A DNA stretch of 64,000 nucleotides. It comes from Caballeronia sp. TF1N1. Lineage in GTDB: Bacteria; Pseudomonadota; Gammaproteobacteria; Burkholderiales; Burkholderiaceae. The DNA lies in assembly GCF_022878925.1 (NCBI RefSeq), contig NZ_CP084629.1:186001-250000 (forward strand), given 5' to 3'. Shown in pieces: positions 17,817 to 26,388 of this stretch. The translations under genes and the position numbers were made by a program. The notes below the pieces were generated by a model. It was not told the DNA's origin and did no database searches. It saw only the letters and a list, made by a program, of their open reading frames with translations. Within the stretch, counting starts at the first letter, position 1. Each line of letters begins with the position of its first letter.

Positions 17817-19169
17817 TTACGGATGCGCGCTCGCCGCACCGCCTTCAGTCACACGCGATGCACTCACATCTTCGCGTCGAATCGCTCTTGCGAACACCGG
17901 AATGAGCGCCAGTCCAAGCACGGACGCCCCGAGAATCACCATGAAACCCGAATCGCTGCGGCCCGTGATGGTCTCGGTCATACCGAACAGATACGGCCCG
18001 ACGAAACCGCCGATCAGCCCGACGGTGTTGATGAAAGCAAGCCCCGCCGCCGCCTGAATGCCTTGCAGTCGCTTCATTGCGATAGCCCAGTACGAAGGCA
18101 ACACGCCGCCCGCGAAGAACGCCGTAACCGCGAGCAACACCATGCGCGCCGCGGGAACAGATGTCGCGACGAACACGCATCCGGCCGCGACGAGTCCCGC
18201 CGTCAGAATGCCGAGATACACGCAGTCGTTGCCGTAGCGCCGATGAATACGCGGCAAGATCAACACGCCCAGCAGAAAGCCGATACCCACGCTGCTCGAC
18301 AACAAGCCGACGATAAACGGCGTCTTCACATGCATCTGCTGAATCATTGCAGGCGTGAAGAAGTAAAGCCCGACGAACGCCACCTGATTCAAGAAATAGA
18401 TGAGGCCGATGAGCACGGTCGTCGGCCGCTTGATCGCGGCGAGCCAGTCTTCCGAAGTGAGTTCGGAATGACCGTGCGTATCGATGACGGCGCGTGCTTC
18501 CAGCACTTGCGCTTCATCGGTCGAAAGCCAGCGGGCATCGCGCGGACGCTCCGGCAGCTTGAAGTAGAGCAGCACGCCCGCCAGCACGCTCGGGATGCCT
18601 TCGATCATGAACATCCATTGCCAGCCGTGCAGACCGCCCGTGCCGCTTAGTTGCATCAGCGCGCCGCCGAGCGGATTGCCGAGAACGAGTGCAAGCGCGG
18701 GCGCCGTGTAGATCCAGCCGACCGCGATGGGCCGGTCGGCGGGCGCGAACCATAACGTCACCATGTACATGAGCGCCGGAAAGAGCCCGGCCTCGGCGAT
18801 GCCCAAGAGCACGCGCAGCGCATAGAACGACCATTCGCCTTGCACGAACATCATCGCGGTGGAAAGAATGCCCCAGCTCACCGCGATACGCGCGATCCAT
18901 CGCCGTGGACCCACGCGATGCGCCGCGAGATTGCTCGGCACTTCCAGCAACGCATAGCCGATGAAAAAGATGCCCGAGCCGAGCCCATATGCCGCCGCGC
19001 TGATGCCGACATCGGCGGCAAGCTGCGCCTTTGCAAGCGCGACGTTCGTGCGATCGAGAAAGGACATGAAGTAGATCGCGCACATGAGCGGGATCAGCTT
19101 CAACATCGCCTTCTTCGTCGCCACGCGATGCAACGCATCGATACTGTCTTTGACCAAGCCGTGGTTCAT
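17817..19169 (-). CDS. MFS transporter, anion:cation symporter (ACS) family
   Basis: 450 residues, twelve membrane segments. The ACS family hallmarks are clear: IYFMSFLDRTNVALAKA in helix 1, GSGIFFIGYALLEVPSNL, and RVLLGIAEAGLFPALMYMVTLWF in the fourth segment. Members take up organic acids such as tartrate, phthalate or hexuronates. ATG 19169 follows AGGAGAC. It lies 57 bases after the BKACE gene on the same strand, so it is probably the uptake system for that pathway. Confidence 0.9.
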   Translation of the reverse strand: MNHGLVKDSIDALHRVATKKAMLKLIPLMCAIYFMSFLDRTNVALAKAQLAADVGISAAAYGLGSGIFFIGYALLEVPSNLAAHRVGPRRWIARIAVSWGILSTAMMFVQGEWSFYALRVLLGIAEAGLFPALMYMVTLWFAPADRPIAVGWIYTAPALALVLGNPLGGALMQLSGTGGLHGWQWMFMIEGIPSVLAGVLLYFKLPERPRDARWLSTDEAQVLEARAVIDTHGHSELTSEDWLAAIKRPTTVLIGLIYFLNQVAFVGLYFFTPAMIQQMHVKTPFIVGLLSSSVGIGFLLGVLILPRIHRRYGNDCVYLGILTAGLVAAGCVFVATSVPAARMVLLAVTAFFAGGVLPSYWAIAMKRLQGIQAAAGLAFINTVGLIGGFVGPYLFGMTETITGRSDSGFMVILGASVLGLALIPVFARAIRREDVSASRVTEGGAASAHP

Positions 19170-19226
19170 GTTGTCTCCTGATAAGTCCGCTGCTGTTCTT
19201 TTATGTGGCAGCGTTGAGCATGGGAT

Positions 19227-20165
19227 TCAGAGCGTGACTTCGTCGCGTCCCTTGAGACCGAGCATTTGCCGTGCATCGGCAGGTGTCGCGATCTCGAACG
19301 AAAGCTCTTCCAGAATGCGGCGAATCTTTCTGACCTGCTGCGCGTTCGATTCGGCCTTCACGCCCTTCGCGATATACACGCTGTCCTCCAGACCCACGCG
19401 CACATTGCCACCAAGAATGGCGCTCATGGTGACGAGCGGCATCTGATGACGTCCGGCGCCAAGCACCGAGAAGTGATAGTTGTCGCGTCCGAAGAGACGA
19501 TCCGCGGTTGTGCGCATGACCGTCATGTTCTCCGGGTCCGCGCCCATGCCGCCGAGAATGCCGAACACGGATTGAATGAAGAACGGCGGCTTGACGAGCC
19601 CCTGATCGACGAAATGCGCGAGATTGTAGAGATGCCCGAGGTCGTAGCATTCGAACTCGAAGCGCGTGCCCTTGTCGCCGAGTTGCTGGAGGATTCGCTT
19701 GATATCCCTGAAGGTATTGCGAAAGATCATGTCCTCCATGCCTTCGACGTAGTCCTTCTCCCAGTCGTAACGCCACGTCGACATCTTCGCGGCGAGTGGA
19801 TGAATCGAGAAGTTCATCGAGCCCATGTTGAGCGAGCACATCTCCGGCGCGGCATGCAGCGGATAAGCAAGCCGTTCTTCGAGCGTCATGCGCGTGCTGC
19901 CGCCTGTCGTGATGTTGATGACAGCGTCGGTCGCCTCCGCGATGGCGGGCGCGAACTGCCTGAAGATATCGGGGCTTGGCGTGGGCCGTCCGTCTACGGG
20001 GTCGCGCGCATGCAGATGGATGATCGCGGCACCCGCCTCAGCTGCTTCGATTGCCTGATCGCGAATGTCCGCAGGCGTGAGCGGAAGATATTCCGACATC
20101 GACGGAACGTGAGTCGCGCCCGTGACGGCGCACGAAATGATGACCTTGCGGGCCGGATTGCTCAT
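19227..20165 (-). CDS. BKACE-family beta-keto acid cleavage enzyme (3-keto-5-aminohexanoate cleavage-like)
   Basis: 312 residues. The zinc site is marked by HLHARDP (H50, H52) within AGAAIIHLHARDPVDGRPT, and the family markers INITTGGS, CSLNMGSMNF and FEFECYDLGHL follow in order. BKACE enzymes condense a beta-keto acid with acetyl-CoA to give acetoacetate and a CoA ester; known substrates include 3-keto-5-aminohexanoate and dehydrocarnitine. No lysine-fermentation genes are near, so the substrate is open. ATG 20165 follows AAGGATAG. Divergent from an AraC regulator and followed by an MFS gene. Confidence 0.9.
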   Translation of the reverse strand: MSNPARKVIISCAVTGATHVPSMSEYLPLTPADIRDQAIEAAEAGAAIIHLHARDPVDGRPTPSPDIFRQFAPAIAEATDAVINITTGGSTRMTLEERLAYPLHAAPEMCSLNMGSMNFSIHPLAAKMSTWRYDWEKDYVEGMEDMIFRNTFRDIKRILQQLGDKGTRFEFECYDLGHLYNLAHFVDQGLVKPPFFIQSVFGILGGMGADPENMTVMRTTADRLFGRDNYHFSVLGAGRHQMPLVTMSAILGGNVRVGLEDSVYIAKGVKAESNAQQVRKIRRILEELSFEIATPADARQMLGLKGRDEVTL

Positions 20166-20322
20166 CTGACTATCCTTGTCTCCATTGAGTTTTCATCGGG
20201 TCTCGATGCCGTCCGTATCGACGGACGAACTCTTGTGACACTGATAGTAGTGAGATAGCATCTCGTCGAAAAGGTCATTTTCGGACACACGGAAGTCCCG
20301 CGAGGACATTGCGAGGAGAGTC

Positions 20323-21348
20323 ATGGCGACGACCCGCCCGCCGCTCAACGAGCGCATCTACGCGCCCTACAAGATCGCCGCGCTGGTCGAGGTGCTGGCG
20401 GAACAAGGCATTGCTGTGGCGGACAGTCTGCGCGGCGTGGGCGTGAGCGCGGAGGAGTTGCAAGACGCTTCCGTGCTGACCTCCATCGGGCAATACGCTA
20501 CCGTTTGCCGGAATGCAGTGGCGCTATCGTGCGAACCGGCCACGCCGTTCAAGGTCGGCGGCAAGCTGCATCTGTCGGCTTATGGCATGTATGGATACGC
20601 GCTGATGTCGTGTCTCTCGTTGCGCGACTACTTCAAGCTGGGTGTGCGCTATCACCGGCTCGCGACACCGACAGTCGCTATCGAATGGACCGAATATCCC
20701 GACAGAATGGTCTGGACTTTCCCGGATGCATTTATCTCGAGCCCATCGCGTGAACTGCGCGAGTTCATCATCGAACAGCAATACACGCAGCATGTGACGC
20801 ATCTTCAGGATGTTGCGGGCAGCGTCTGTCCGCCGGTCAAGGCGTGCTTTTCGTATCCTGCGCCCGCGCATGCGGATATCTATCCGAAATATCTCGGCTG
20901 CCCGTGCTATTTCGATCAGCCGCAATGCGAGCTCGTCTACGACAGCGCCATTCTCGACCGCAAGCCGCAACTCGCGCACAAGCTCACGGCAGCGCTGCTT
21001 CAGGAGACGTGCGACCGGTTGATCGGTCAGGCGAAGACATCGAGCGGTGTATCGGGCGAGGTGTATCAGGTCCTGATGAGCACACCCGGCGTCTTTCCGG
21101 GCATGGAAGCGGTCGCCGAATCGATGCATCTCACCACGCGCACGTTGCGGCGTCGTCTGGATGAGGAAGGGACGTCGTTCGTGGCTATCGTGGACGATGT
21201 GAAACGTTCGCTCGCGCTCGAATATCTGAAGACGACGAAGATGAGCACCGACGACGTCGCGATGCTTCTCGGCTTCAGCGATGCGGCGAACTTCCGCCGC
21301 GCGCTCAAACGGTGGACGGGCAAAGGGCCTGGCGAGCTGCGACGATAA
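20323..21348 (+). CDS. AraC-family transcriptional regulator
   Basis: 341 residues: an N-terminal effector domain of the Arabinose_bd-like type (about 1-200, including FKVGGKLHLSAYGMYGYALMS) and a C-terminal double HTH, with MHLTTRTLRRRLDEEGTSF and DDVAMLLGFSDAANFRRALKRWTG as the two recognition segments. GGAGAG precedes ATG 20323. Divergent from the BKACE/MFS pair, with 157 bases between, so it is probably their activator. Confidence 0.88.
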   Translation: MATTRPPLNERIYAPYKIAALVEVLAEQGIAVADSLRGVGVSAEELQDASVLTSIGQYATVCRNAVALSCEPATPFKVGGKLHLSAYGMYGYALMSCLSLRDYFKLGVRYHRLATPTVAIEWTEYPDRMVWTFPDAFISSPSRELREFIIEQQYTQHVTHLQDVAGSVCPPVKACFSYPAPAHADIYPKYLGCPCYFDQPQCELVYDSAILDRKPQLAHKLTAALLQETCDRLIGQAKTSSGVSGEVYQVLMSTPGVFPGMEAVAESMHLTTRTLRRRLDEEGTSFVAIVDDVKRSLALEYLKTTKMSTDDVAMLLGFSDAANFRRALKRWTGKGPGELRR

Positions 21349-21416
21349 ATACATTGCGGACACGTTCGCACTCTGCCGGTGCACTACTCACTCAAAGCTT
21401 TCCCTTTTAGTTCGGT

Positions 21417-21431
21417 TACCTAAGGTATAAT
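21417..21431 (+). promoter_or_regulatory. Consensus -10 with overlapping palindrome upstream of LuxR gene
   Basis: A perfect TATAAT (21426-21431) overlaps the odd palindrome TACCT-A-AGGTA (21417-21427). No matching -35 is visible at 16-18 bases, so an activator may be needed, or the palindrome may be a repressor site. The LuxR-type gene starts 94 bases downstream. Confidence 0.45.
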
Positions 21432-21524
21432 CTGCAATTCCATTCGAGGCCTTGCAACCCGAAGGCCTTCGTCTTCGGACCACGCTTCGGTCCTGAACTC
21501 GTGCGCAACCGCGAGGCAAAGATC

Positions 21525-22685
21525 ATGGACGCAGACAATAAACCGGTCGGACATCAAGACCGGCTCGGTCCGGTAATCAGCCTTCTCTACGATGCCGCGC
21601 TCGACGACGCTCAATGGGCCGGCGTGGCTTCGGCCATTGCACGAGCGTTCGACGCCACGAGCGGCGTGCTCAAGACATGCGGCGGTCCTCGCGGTCCAAA
21701 GCTCGCAAGCGTGACCGACAATCTGCGTGTCGCGCCGAACGAACAGGCCTGGGCGGATTACTGGCATCGGAACGATCTATGGGTCGAACACTCCGCGCGG
21801 CTTCATCCGGGCGAAGTATTCACGAGCCAAAGCCTCATGCCCGATACGCAATTCGAGCGCACTGGCTTCTATCAGGACTGGACGCGGCGGCTCGATATTT
21901 ATCATATGGTTGGGGTGCTGTTTCCCGTTGGCAATGGTGAGACAGGTGTGCTTGGCGTGCATCGGCCGCTTTCCGCAGGGCGTTTCGTAGAGAACGATCG
22001 TCAGGAACTGGGCATGTTGTTTCCGCATGTGCGCCGCGCGCTCGGCTTGCGCGAACGGTTGCGCGACACCGCGCTCGCACAACGCGCGGCAGTGGATGCG
22101 CTCGATTGCATCGAGACCAGCGTGCTCGTGGTCGATGCATCGTGCATGGTCTTGTATGCGAACCGCGCTGCCGAGAATCTACTGGCTTCGTCATCCGAGA
22201 TTCGCACGCATGCACGGCGCGTGTGCATGAACAGTCCCGCATTGAACAGCCGGCTTGCAAAGCTGATACGCGACGCCGTGCAAACCTCGAACGGCGCGGC
22301 TCACGCCGCTGGCGCGGCGCTCGCCGTGCCACGGCAAGGCAGATTGCCGCTCACCTTGCTCGTGGCGCCGTGGCGTGCCAATTGGGCGTCGGCGGATGTG
22401 TCACGCCCAGCGGCAAGCGTTTTCATTCGCGATCCTGAGGTTTCCGGAGATTCCGCCACGCGCACGCTTCGGGACCTGTTCGGACTGACGCGCGCGGAAG
22501 CGGCAATAGCGGTCGCTATCGGCGAAGGACAATCGCTCGATCAGATTGCCGCCACGCTCGGCATCGGACTCGGCACCGTGCGCTCGCATCTGAAGAAAGT
22601 GCTTGCCAAGACCGGCACCAGCAGACAAGGCGCGCTTGCCGCACTGGTGGCCCGTAGCGTCGCGAGCATTTCGCCTCATCCGTAA
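21525..22685 (+). CDS. LuxR-type regulator with PAS-like domain
   Basis: 386 residues. The C-terminal 60 residues form the LuxR HTH: LTRAEAAIAVAIGEGQSLDQIAATLGIGLGTVRSHLKKV. The middle (ALDCIETSVLVVDASCMVLYANRAAENLL) resembles a PAS-fold segment. The N-terminal 170 residues are of a type common in Burkholderiales regulators but not named here. No receiver or autoinducer domain is seen. ATG 21525 after GAGG is preferred to GTG 21501. It stands alone; target unknown. Confidence 0.85.
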   Translation: MDADNKPVGHQDRLGPVISLLYDAALDDAQWAGVASAIARAFDATSGVLKTCGGPRGPKLASVTDNLRVAPNEQAWADYWHRNDLWVEHSARLHPGEVFTSQSLMPDTQFERTGFYQDWTRRLDIYHMVGVLFPVGNGETGVLGVHRPLSAGRFVENDRQELGMLFPHVRRALGLRERLRDTALAQRAAVDALDCIETSVLVVDASCMVLYANRAAENLLASSSEIRTHARRVCMNSPALNSRLAKLIRDAVQTSNGAAHAAGAALAVPRQGRLPLTLLVAPWRANWASADVSRPAASVFIRDPEVSGDSATRTLRDLFGLTRAEAAIAVAIGEGQSLDQIAATLGIGLGTVRSHLKKVLAKTGTSRQGALAALVARSVASISPHP

Positions 22686-22974
22686 GCCCTCACGCATCTC
22701 CTATTTGGGAGACGACTGCCCGCCCCGTCCGCCGTAGATTCATAGCGTCTCGCGTTTCGACCGCGTCATTCACGACCGAGCGCGATCACGACATGGCCGC
22801 CCTGTTCTGGGTGAGCCGCCCTGCGTTTTCATGCTGGCGCGACGAATCGTATCGCGAGGAGACCATGCATTACGAGCGGCCCGCGCCGGTTGATCGTCGC
22901 GTGGTCTTCGTGCTGTACATCCTTCATAAGATCCGGATACCAGGGCAATTCATCAGTCATTTGGGAGAGCGAAC

Positions 22975-24753
22975 ATGATTACCGCCCGGAATACGGCGCG
23001 CGCTGGCGTCGTAGCAAGTTCGTTGTCGTTGCGCCGCACCGGCGTCGTGCTCGCCGGTTTCTGTTGTGCGGCGCTCGCGCCCGATGCCTTCGCCGAAGGC
23101 CTCAATTTCGGCCAGATCATGAACAGTCTGCGTGGCGGCGGAGCGAACCTTCATGTGCAACCGCTCGTCAACGCAGCGAAGGGACAATACGAGAAATACG
23201 AAGCAAAGGCGCAGTGCGACGACGTAAAAACGTGGCTCACATCCGGACCGCTTCCCGCTGGCGGCGGTGGCATGAGTGCGGCGCAATCGCCGCAATCGGA
23301 CCCGGCCGTGACAGCGCTGATTCAGGACGCGCGCTTTGCTCCCGTGTTCGGCAAGACCTACGATCAGATAGACCCGAAGATGCTGACGGAGTACACCAGC
23401 AAGATCTTGCCGCACTGTTTCAGCACGACCGGACCGCTCGCATCGATTCCGCCCGATCAGAAGGCCGCCGCCACTCGCGCGATGACTTCTTTCCGCTATA
23501 ACAGCAATCTGCGCCTGCTCGCGCAGTCGCGCGCCGCGACTGGCGGACTCACGGAACTCGCGACGGAAGCGGAGTCGCTCAAAGCCGATGAAACGGGCCA
23601 CGCGCGTTTGATCGAGATCGAAGCATCGGCGCAAAAGATTCTGCCGCAAGCACCCCGCGCCGAGCGCGATGAGTTCGCGAAACGCATGACGGTTGTCGAG
23701 CAACGCGTGGCGATACCTGTCGAGGACGCGCAGACGGCGCAGGCCATCGACAACGCGCGCGGTTATCCCGGCATGGTGGAACTGGCGAAGTTGTATCGCA
23801 TGCAAAACCGGCCAGCGTTCTCCACGGCGCTCACGACATCGCGCAACGCCGAGATGGCGAAGATCGGCGTCGCGCTCAATCAGTTGGGCACGGCGCAGGA
23901 AGCCGTCGAGCGGCAGAGCATCGATGCGCTCGGCACCGGGTTGGCCGGCCTGCAGCAGGGGCGTACGTGGAGCGCGGACTTCCGCCGGCGCTACGACGGC
24001 ATGGAGCGTGTGCCGAGCGTTCAGGAAACCTACCAATATTTTCTGAGCCGGCGCGCCCAGGCGCTCGAAAGCTCGCGAGGAGAAATCGAGCAGCAGATCA
24101 GGCACGCTCGTTCGGGCGAGGAGATCGCGCAGATCAAGTCGCGTTATCTGATGGATAGCGATGCCAACGCGCCGGCCGGCGTGGCGATTGCCACAGCGAT
24201 GGTCGCGCAGCAAGAAGACTTGCGCAAACGCAGCGCGCTCGGCGATGCGTACGAGACATCGTCCGGCAACGACTCGGCGCGTCCGGTCGCCGTCGCCGAT
24301 GCACAGCCGCGCGCCACATCGAAGTCATCCGAGCGGGCATCGCATTCGGGCGGCGAACCCACGGCGGCGGAAATGTACGATGCGGTCAACAATCGGGCGC
24401 AGGCCATCGCGCAAGGTATCTCGTCGCAAAACGAGCGTTGCCAGCAGGCCGACCGTTCAAGGCTCACGAGCGGCGATGCCATGCTCTGCCTGACCACCAT
24501 GTTCATGGGCAGCAAGTCGGTGCGCGGTAACGAACCCATGCGGATCGACTCGTTTCAGAAGCTCGGTTGCGCGCCGGCATCGGGCAAGCCGGGTTACGTC
24601 TGCGACTATTCGATGAACATATCGGGCGGACCCGCCGATGCCATGCGTGGCATGTTCACGACGCTTGGCAGCGGTGGCGGCGAGACTTCCGAGGCGCGGT
24701 TTCTCAATGCGGGCGGCCACTGGATCATGCAGGTGGATGACAAGAAGGAGTAG
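22975..24753 (+). CDS. Large secreted protein of unknown function
   Basis: 592 residues with a signal peptide ending PDAFA-EG. The mature part is mostly helical and Gln/Ala-rich, with LRGGGANLHVQPLV at the start, a low-complexity linker (about 410-450, ATSKSSERASHSGGE) and a small C-terminal domain with four Cys (MLCLTTMF, GCAPASGKPGYVCDYSMN) ending in HWIMQVDDKKE. That last domain looks like a small secreted beta fold with a disulfide. I do not recognise the family. ATG 22975 follows GGGAGAG. Stands alone. Confidence 0.75.
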   Translation: MITARNTARAGVVASSLSLRRTGVVLAGFCCAALAPDAFAEGLNFGQIMNSLRGGGANLHVQPLVNAAKGQYEKYEAKAQCDDVKTWLTSGPLPAGGGGMSAAQSPQSDPAVTALIQDARFAPVFGKTYDQIDPKMLTEYTSKILPHCFSTTGPLASIPPDQKAAATRAMTSFRYNSNLRLLAQSRAATGGLTELATEAESLKADETGHARLIEIEASAQKILPQAPRAERDEFAKRMTVVEQRVAIPVEDAQTAQAIDNARGYPGMVELAKLYRMQNRPAFSTALTTSRNAEMAKIGVALNQLGTAQEAVERQSIDALGTGLAGLQQGRTWSADFRRRYDGMERVPSVQETYQYFLSRRAQALESSRGEIEQQIRHARSGEEIAQIKSRYLMDSDANAPAGVAIATAMVAQQEDLRKRSALGDAYETSSGNDSARPVAVADAQPRATSKSSERASHSGGEPTAAEMYDAVNNRAQAIAQGISSQNERCQQADRSRLTSGDAMLCLTTMFMGSKSVRGNEPMRIDSFQKLGCAPASGKPGYVCDYSMNISGGPADAMRGMFTTLGSGGGETSEARFLNAGGHWIMQVDDKKE

Positions 24754-24845
24754 CAGACGAGGGCGACGCGTTTCGGCGTTCACCCGTTTTATATCAACAC
24801 TTAAAACCCAGTCCACCTAAACATACTAGGAAATAACCAACATAA

Positions 24846-24886
24846 AAAACCGTATTTCCACGGAGATTCCGAGAGAGACCGGTTTT
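24846..24886 (+). terminator. Possible terminator hairpin
   Basis: AAAACCG (24846-24852) pairs with CGGTTTT (24880-24886), with a small TCCACGGA palindrome inside the loop. It lies 93 bases after the secreted-protein gene in a locally AT-rich stretch (about 24800-24860) and ahead of the Hfq-like gene. Weak stem; could also be part of the Hfq leader. Confidence 0.3.
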
Positions 24887-24966
24887 GCCTGTGGCCCACC
24901 CCACACGTCGGGGCTTGCGCGGCGCGTATTCTGGGAGCGATGTACTCACGGAAAGGGACGGCCGCC

Positions 24967-25239
24967 ATGACTCAAGCCGATACTGACATTCAGTCGACTT
25001 TCCTCGAGACCTTGATCGCCGAGCGAAAAACCGTATGGGTCTTTCTCGTGAGCGGAATCAAGCTGACAGGACTGATCGAATCGTTCGATAAATACGTGCT
25101 CGCGGTGCAATCGCCGAACGGCATACAGACCATCTACAAGAACGCGATATCGACCGTTTGCGAACCGCACACGCTCCCGCCCAAACGGACGGACGAACGC
25201 GCTTCGATGACGCGCGTCGAGCGCGCGCATCGAACATAG
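24967..25239 (+). CDS. Hfq-family RNA chaperone, divergent paralogue
   Basis: 90 residues. Sm1 (VFLVSGIKLTGLIESFDKYVLAV) and Sm2 (IYKNAISTV) are clear. Compared with the conserved YKHAIST of Hfq, the proximal-face His57 is Asn here, Phe42 is Tyr, and there is one extra residue between Sm1 and Sm2 (QSPNG). The C-tail is basic and about 25 residues long (PPKRTDERASMTRVERAHRT). Housekeeping Hfq normally lies beside hflX, which is absent, so this is an accessory copy. ATG 24967 with AAGGGA eight bases upstream; ATG 24940 is too close to its GGGAG. Confidence 0.88.
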   Translation: MTQADTDIQSTFLETLIAERKTVWVFLVSGIKLTGLIESFDKYVLAVQSPNGIQTIYKNAISTVCEPHTLPPKRTDERASMTRVERAHRT

Positions 25240-25251
25240 ACCGCAGTACCT

Positions 25252-26241
25252 TTACGCCGGTCTGACGCCGGTGCCTCGCCCGCGACGCTTCGCTGCAACG
25301 GCCGGTGTCACCACGGGCGCTGGCGCCGTCTCGATCACACCGAGCGGCGACGCTGGCGCAGCCAACCCCAGCACCGTGCTCACGCGACTGACGAAAGGCA
25401 CCGCGAGCTTGCCGTATCCGGCTTCGGTCGCGTGAATTTCGTTTTCCCAATCATTGCTGATGCCCGATGCTTGCGCATCGGCGCGCGTGAGGATGCCTCG
25501 CGTATCGATCACATGAAAATTTTGCAACGTGAGGCTCATGCTGATCGAAGCGAGTTTGTCGATGAACGCGTCCGCAATTGCGTTCCAGTCGTTCGCAGGG
25601 ATTTTATAGTCTGTCAGCGCAGGCAAGAGCCACGGTCCAATTCCCAAACCCGCGCCGCTCGCGCGAGGCGTCGCGTAGTCATAGGTGTGCGTGAAGATCG
25701 GCGTATTCGTGTTGTGTTTGCTCTTCGAGCGCATGAAGTCCAGCGCCTTGAATTGCTGCTCCAGATGCAGCCTGAAGGTCTCCCAACCTTGCGCCGAGAT
25801 GTAGCGATTATCGGCGGCGGCGAGCGGCCCACCCCATTCGTCGCTCGTGAGAAGCAGTCTTTCGTGCGGCGCGACAGGCACACCGTTGTCGCCGATCGCC
25901 GCGACCTGCACGGCATCGATGAGGTCGTTGCCGCCGCCCGAAAGCAAAATCGCGCTCCACGGTTGTTCCTTTGGACCGGCCAGCAGCGAGTAAAACAAAG
26001 GGTCTCGACGAAGGTCGACCATGTGAGTGAGCGTATCGCCGGGGTCGGCGCAATTCACGGCGACCGCAGCCTGCGCGAACTCCAGGTTTTTTAGCAGATT
26101 CGACGAACTCCAATGCTCGACCGTATTGGTCGTGAACCACGAGTCCCCTTGCGCCAAGAACTGCCAGTTGAACGTGCCCACGTCCGGCTCGCCGTGCGCG
26201 TTCATCTGCTGCGACTGAATCACTGTCAGTTTGTCCGGCAT
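25252..26241 (-). CDS. SGNH/GDSL-like hydrolase
   Basis: 329 residues. FLAQGDSWFTT gives the block I Gly-Asp-Ser (S34), SGGGNDLID the block III Gly-x-Asn (N105), and ENEIHATEAGYGKLA the block V histidine. The spacing fits the SGNH fold; substrate could be an ester or acyl group. No signal peptide. The tail is Pro/Ala then basic (AAKRRGRGTGVRPA). I take ATG 26241 with GGGGGAG close upstream; ATG 26265 would add eight residues. Convergent with the Hfq-like gene, 12 bases apart. Confidence 0.72.
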   Translation of the reverse strand: MPDKLTVIQSQQMNAHGEPDVGTFNWQFLAQGDSWFTTNTVEHWSSSNLLKNLEFAQAAVAVNCADPGDTLTHMVDLRRDPLFYSLLAGPKEQPWSAILLSGGGNDLIDAVQVAAIGDNGVPVAPHERLLLTSDEWGGPLAAADNRYISAQGWETFRLHLEQQFKALDFMRSKSKHNTNTPIFTHTYDYATPRASGAGLGIGPWLLPALTDYKIPANDWNAIADAFIDKLASISMSLTLQNFHVIDTRGILTRADAQASGISNDWENEIHATEAGYGKLAVPFVSRVSTVLGLAAPASPLGVIETAPAPVVTPAVAAKRRGRGTGVRPA

Positions 26242-26388
26242 CGTCTCCCCCGCCCTTTTCGTCATGGAAGCTCAAGGCAGCCAGGACGAACCCGGCGCTC
26301 TGAAAGCTTAGGCGATAGGCGACGAACCCTCGCGATTTGCATTCGTCTGCGTACGCAAGCGCACACATTCGCCGATGCCGCGCACCGC

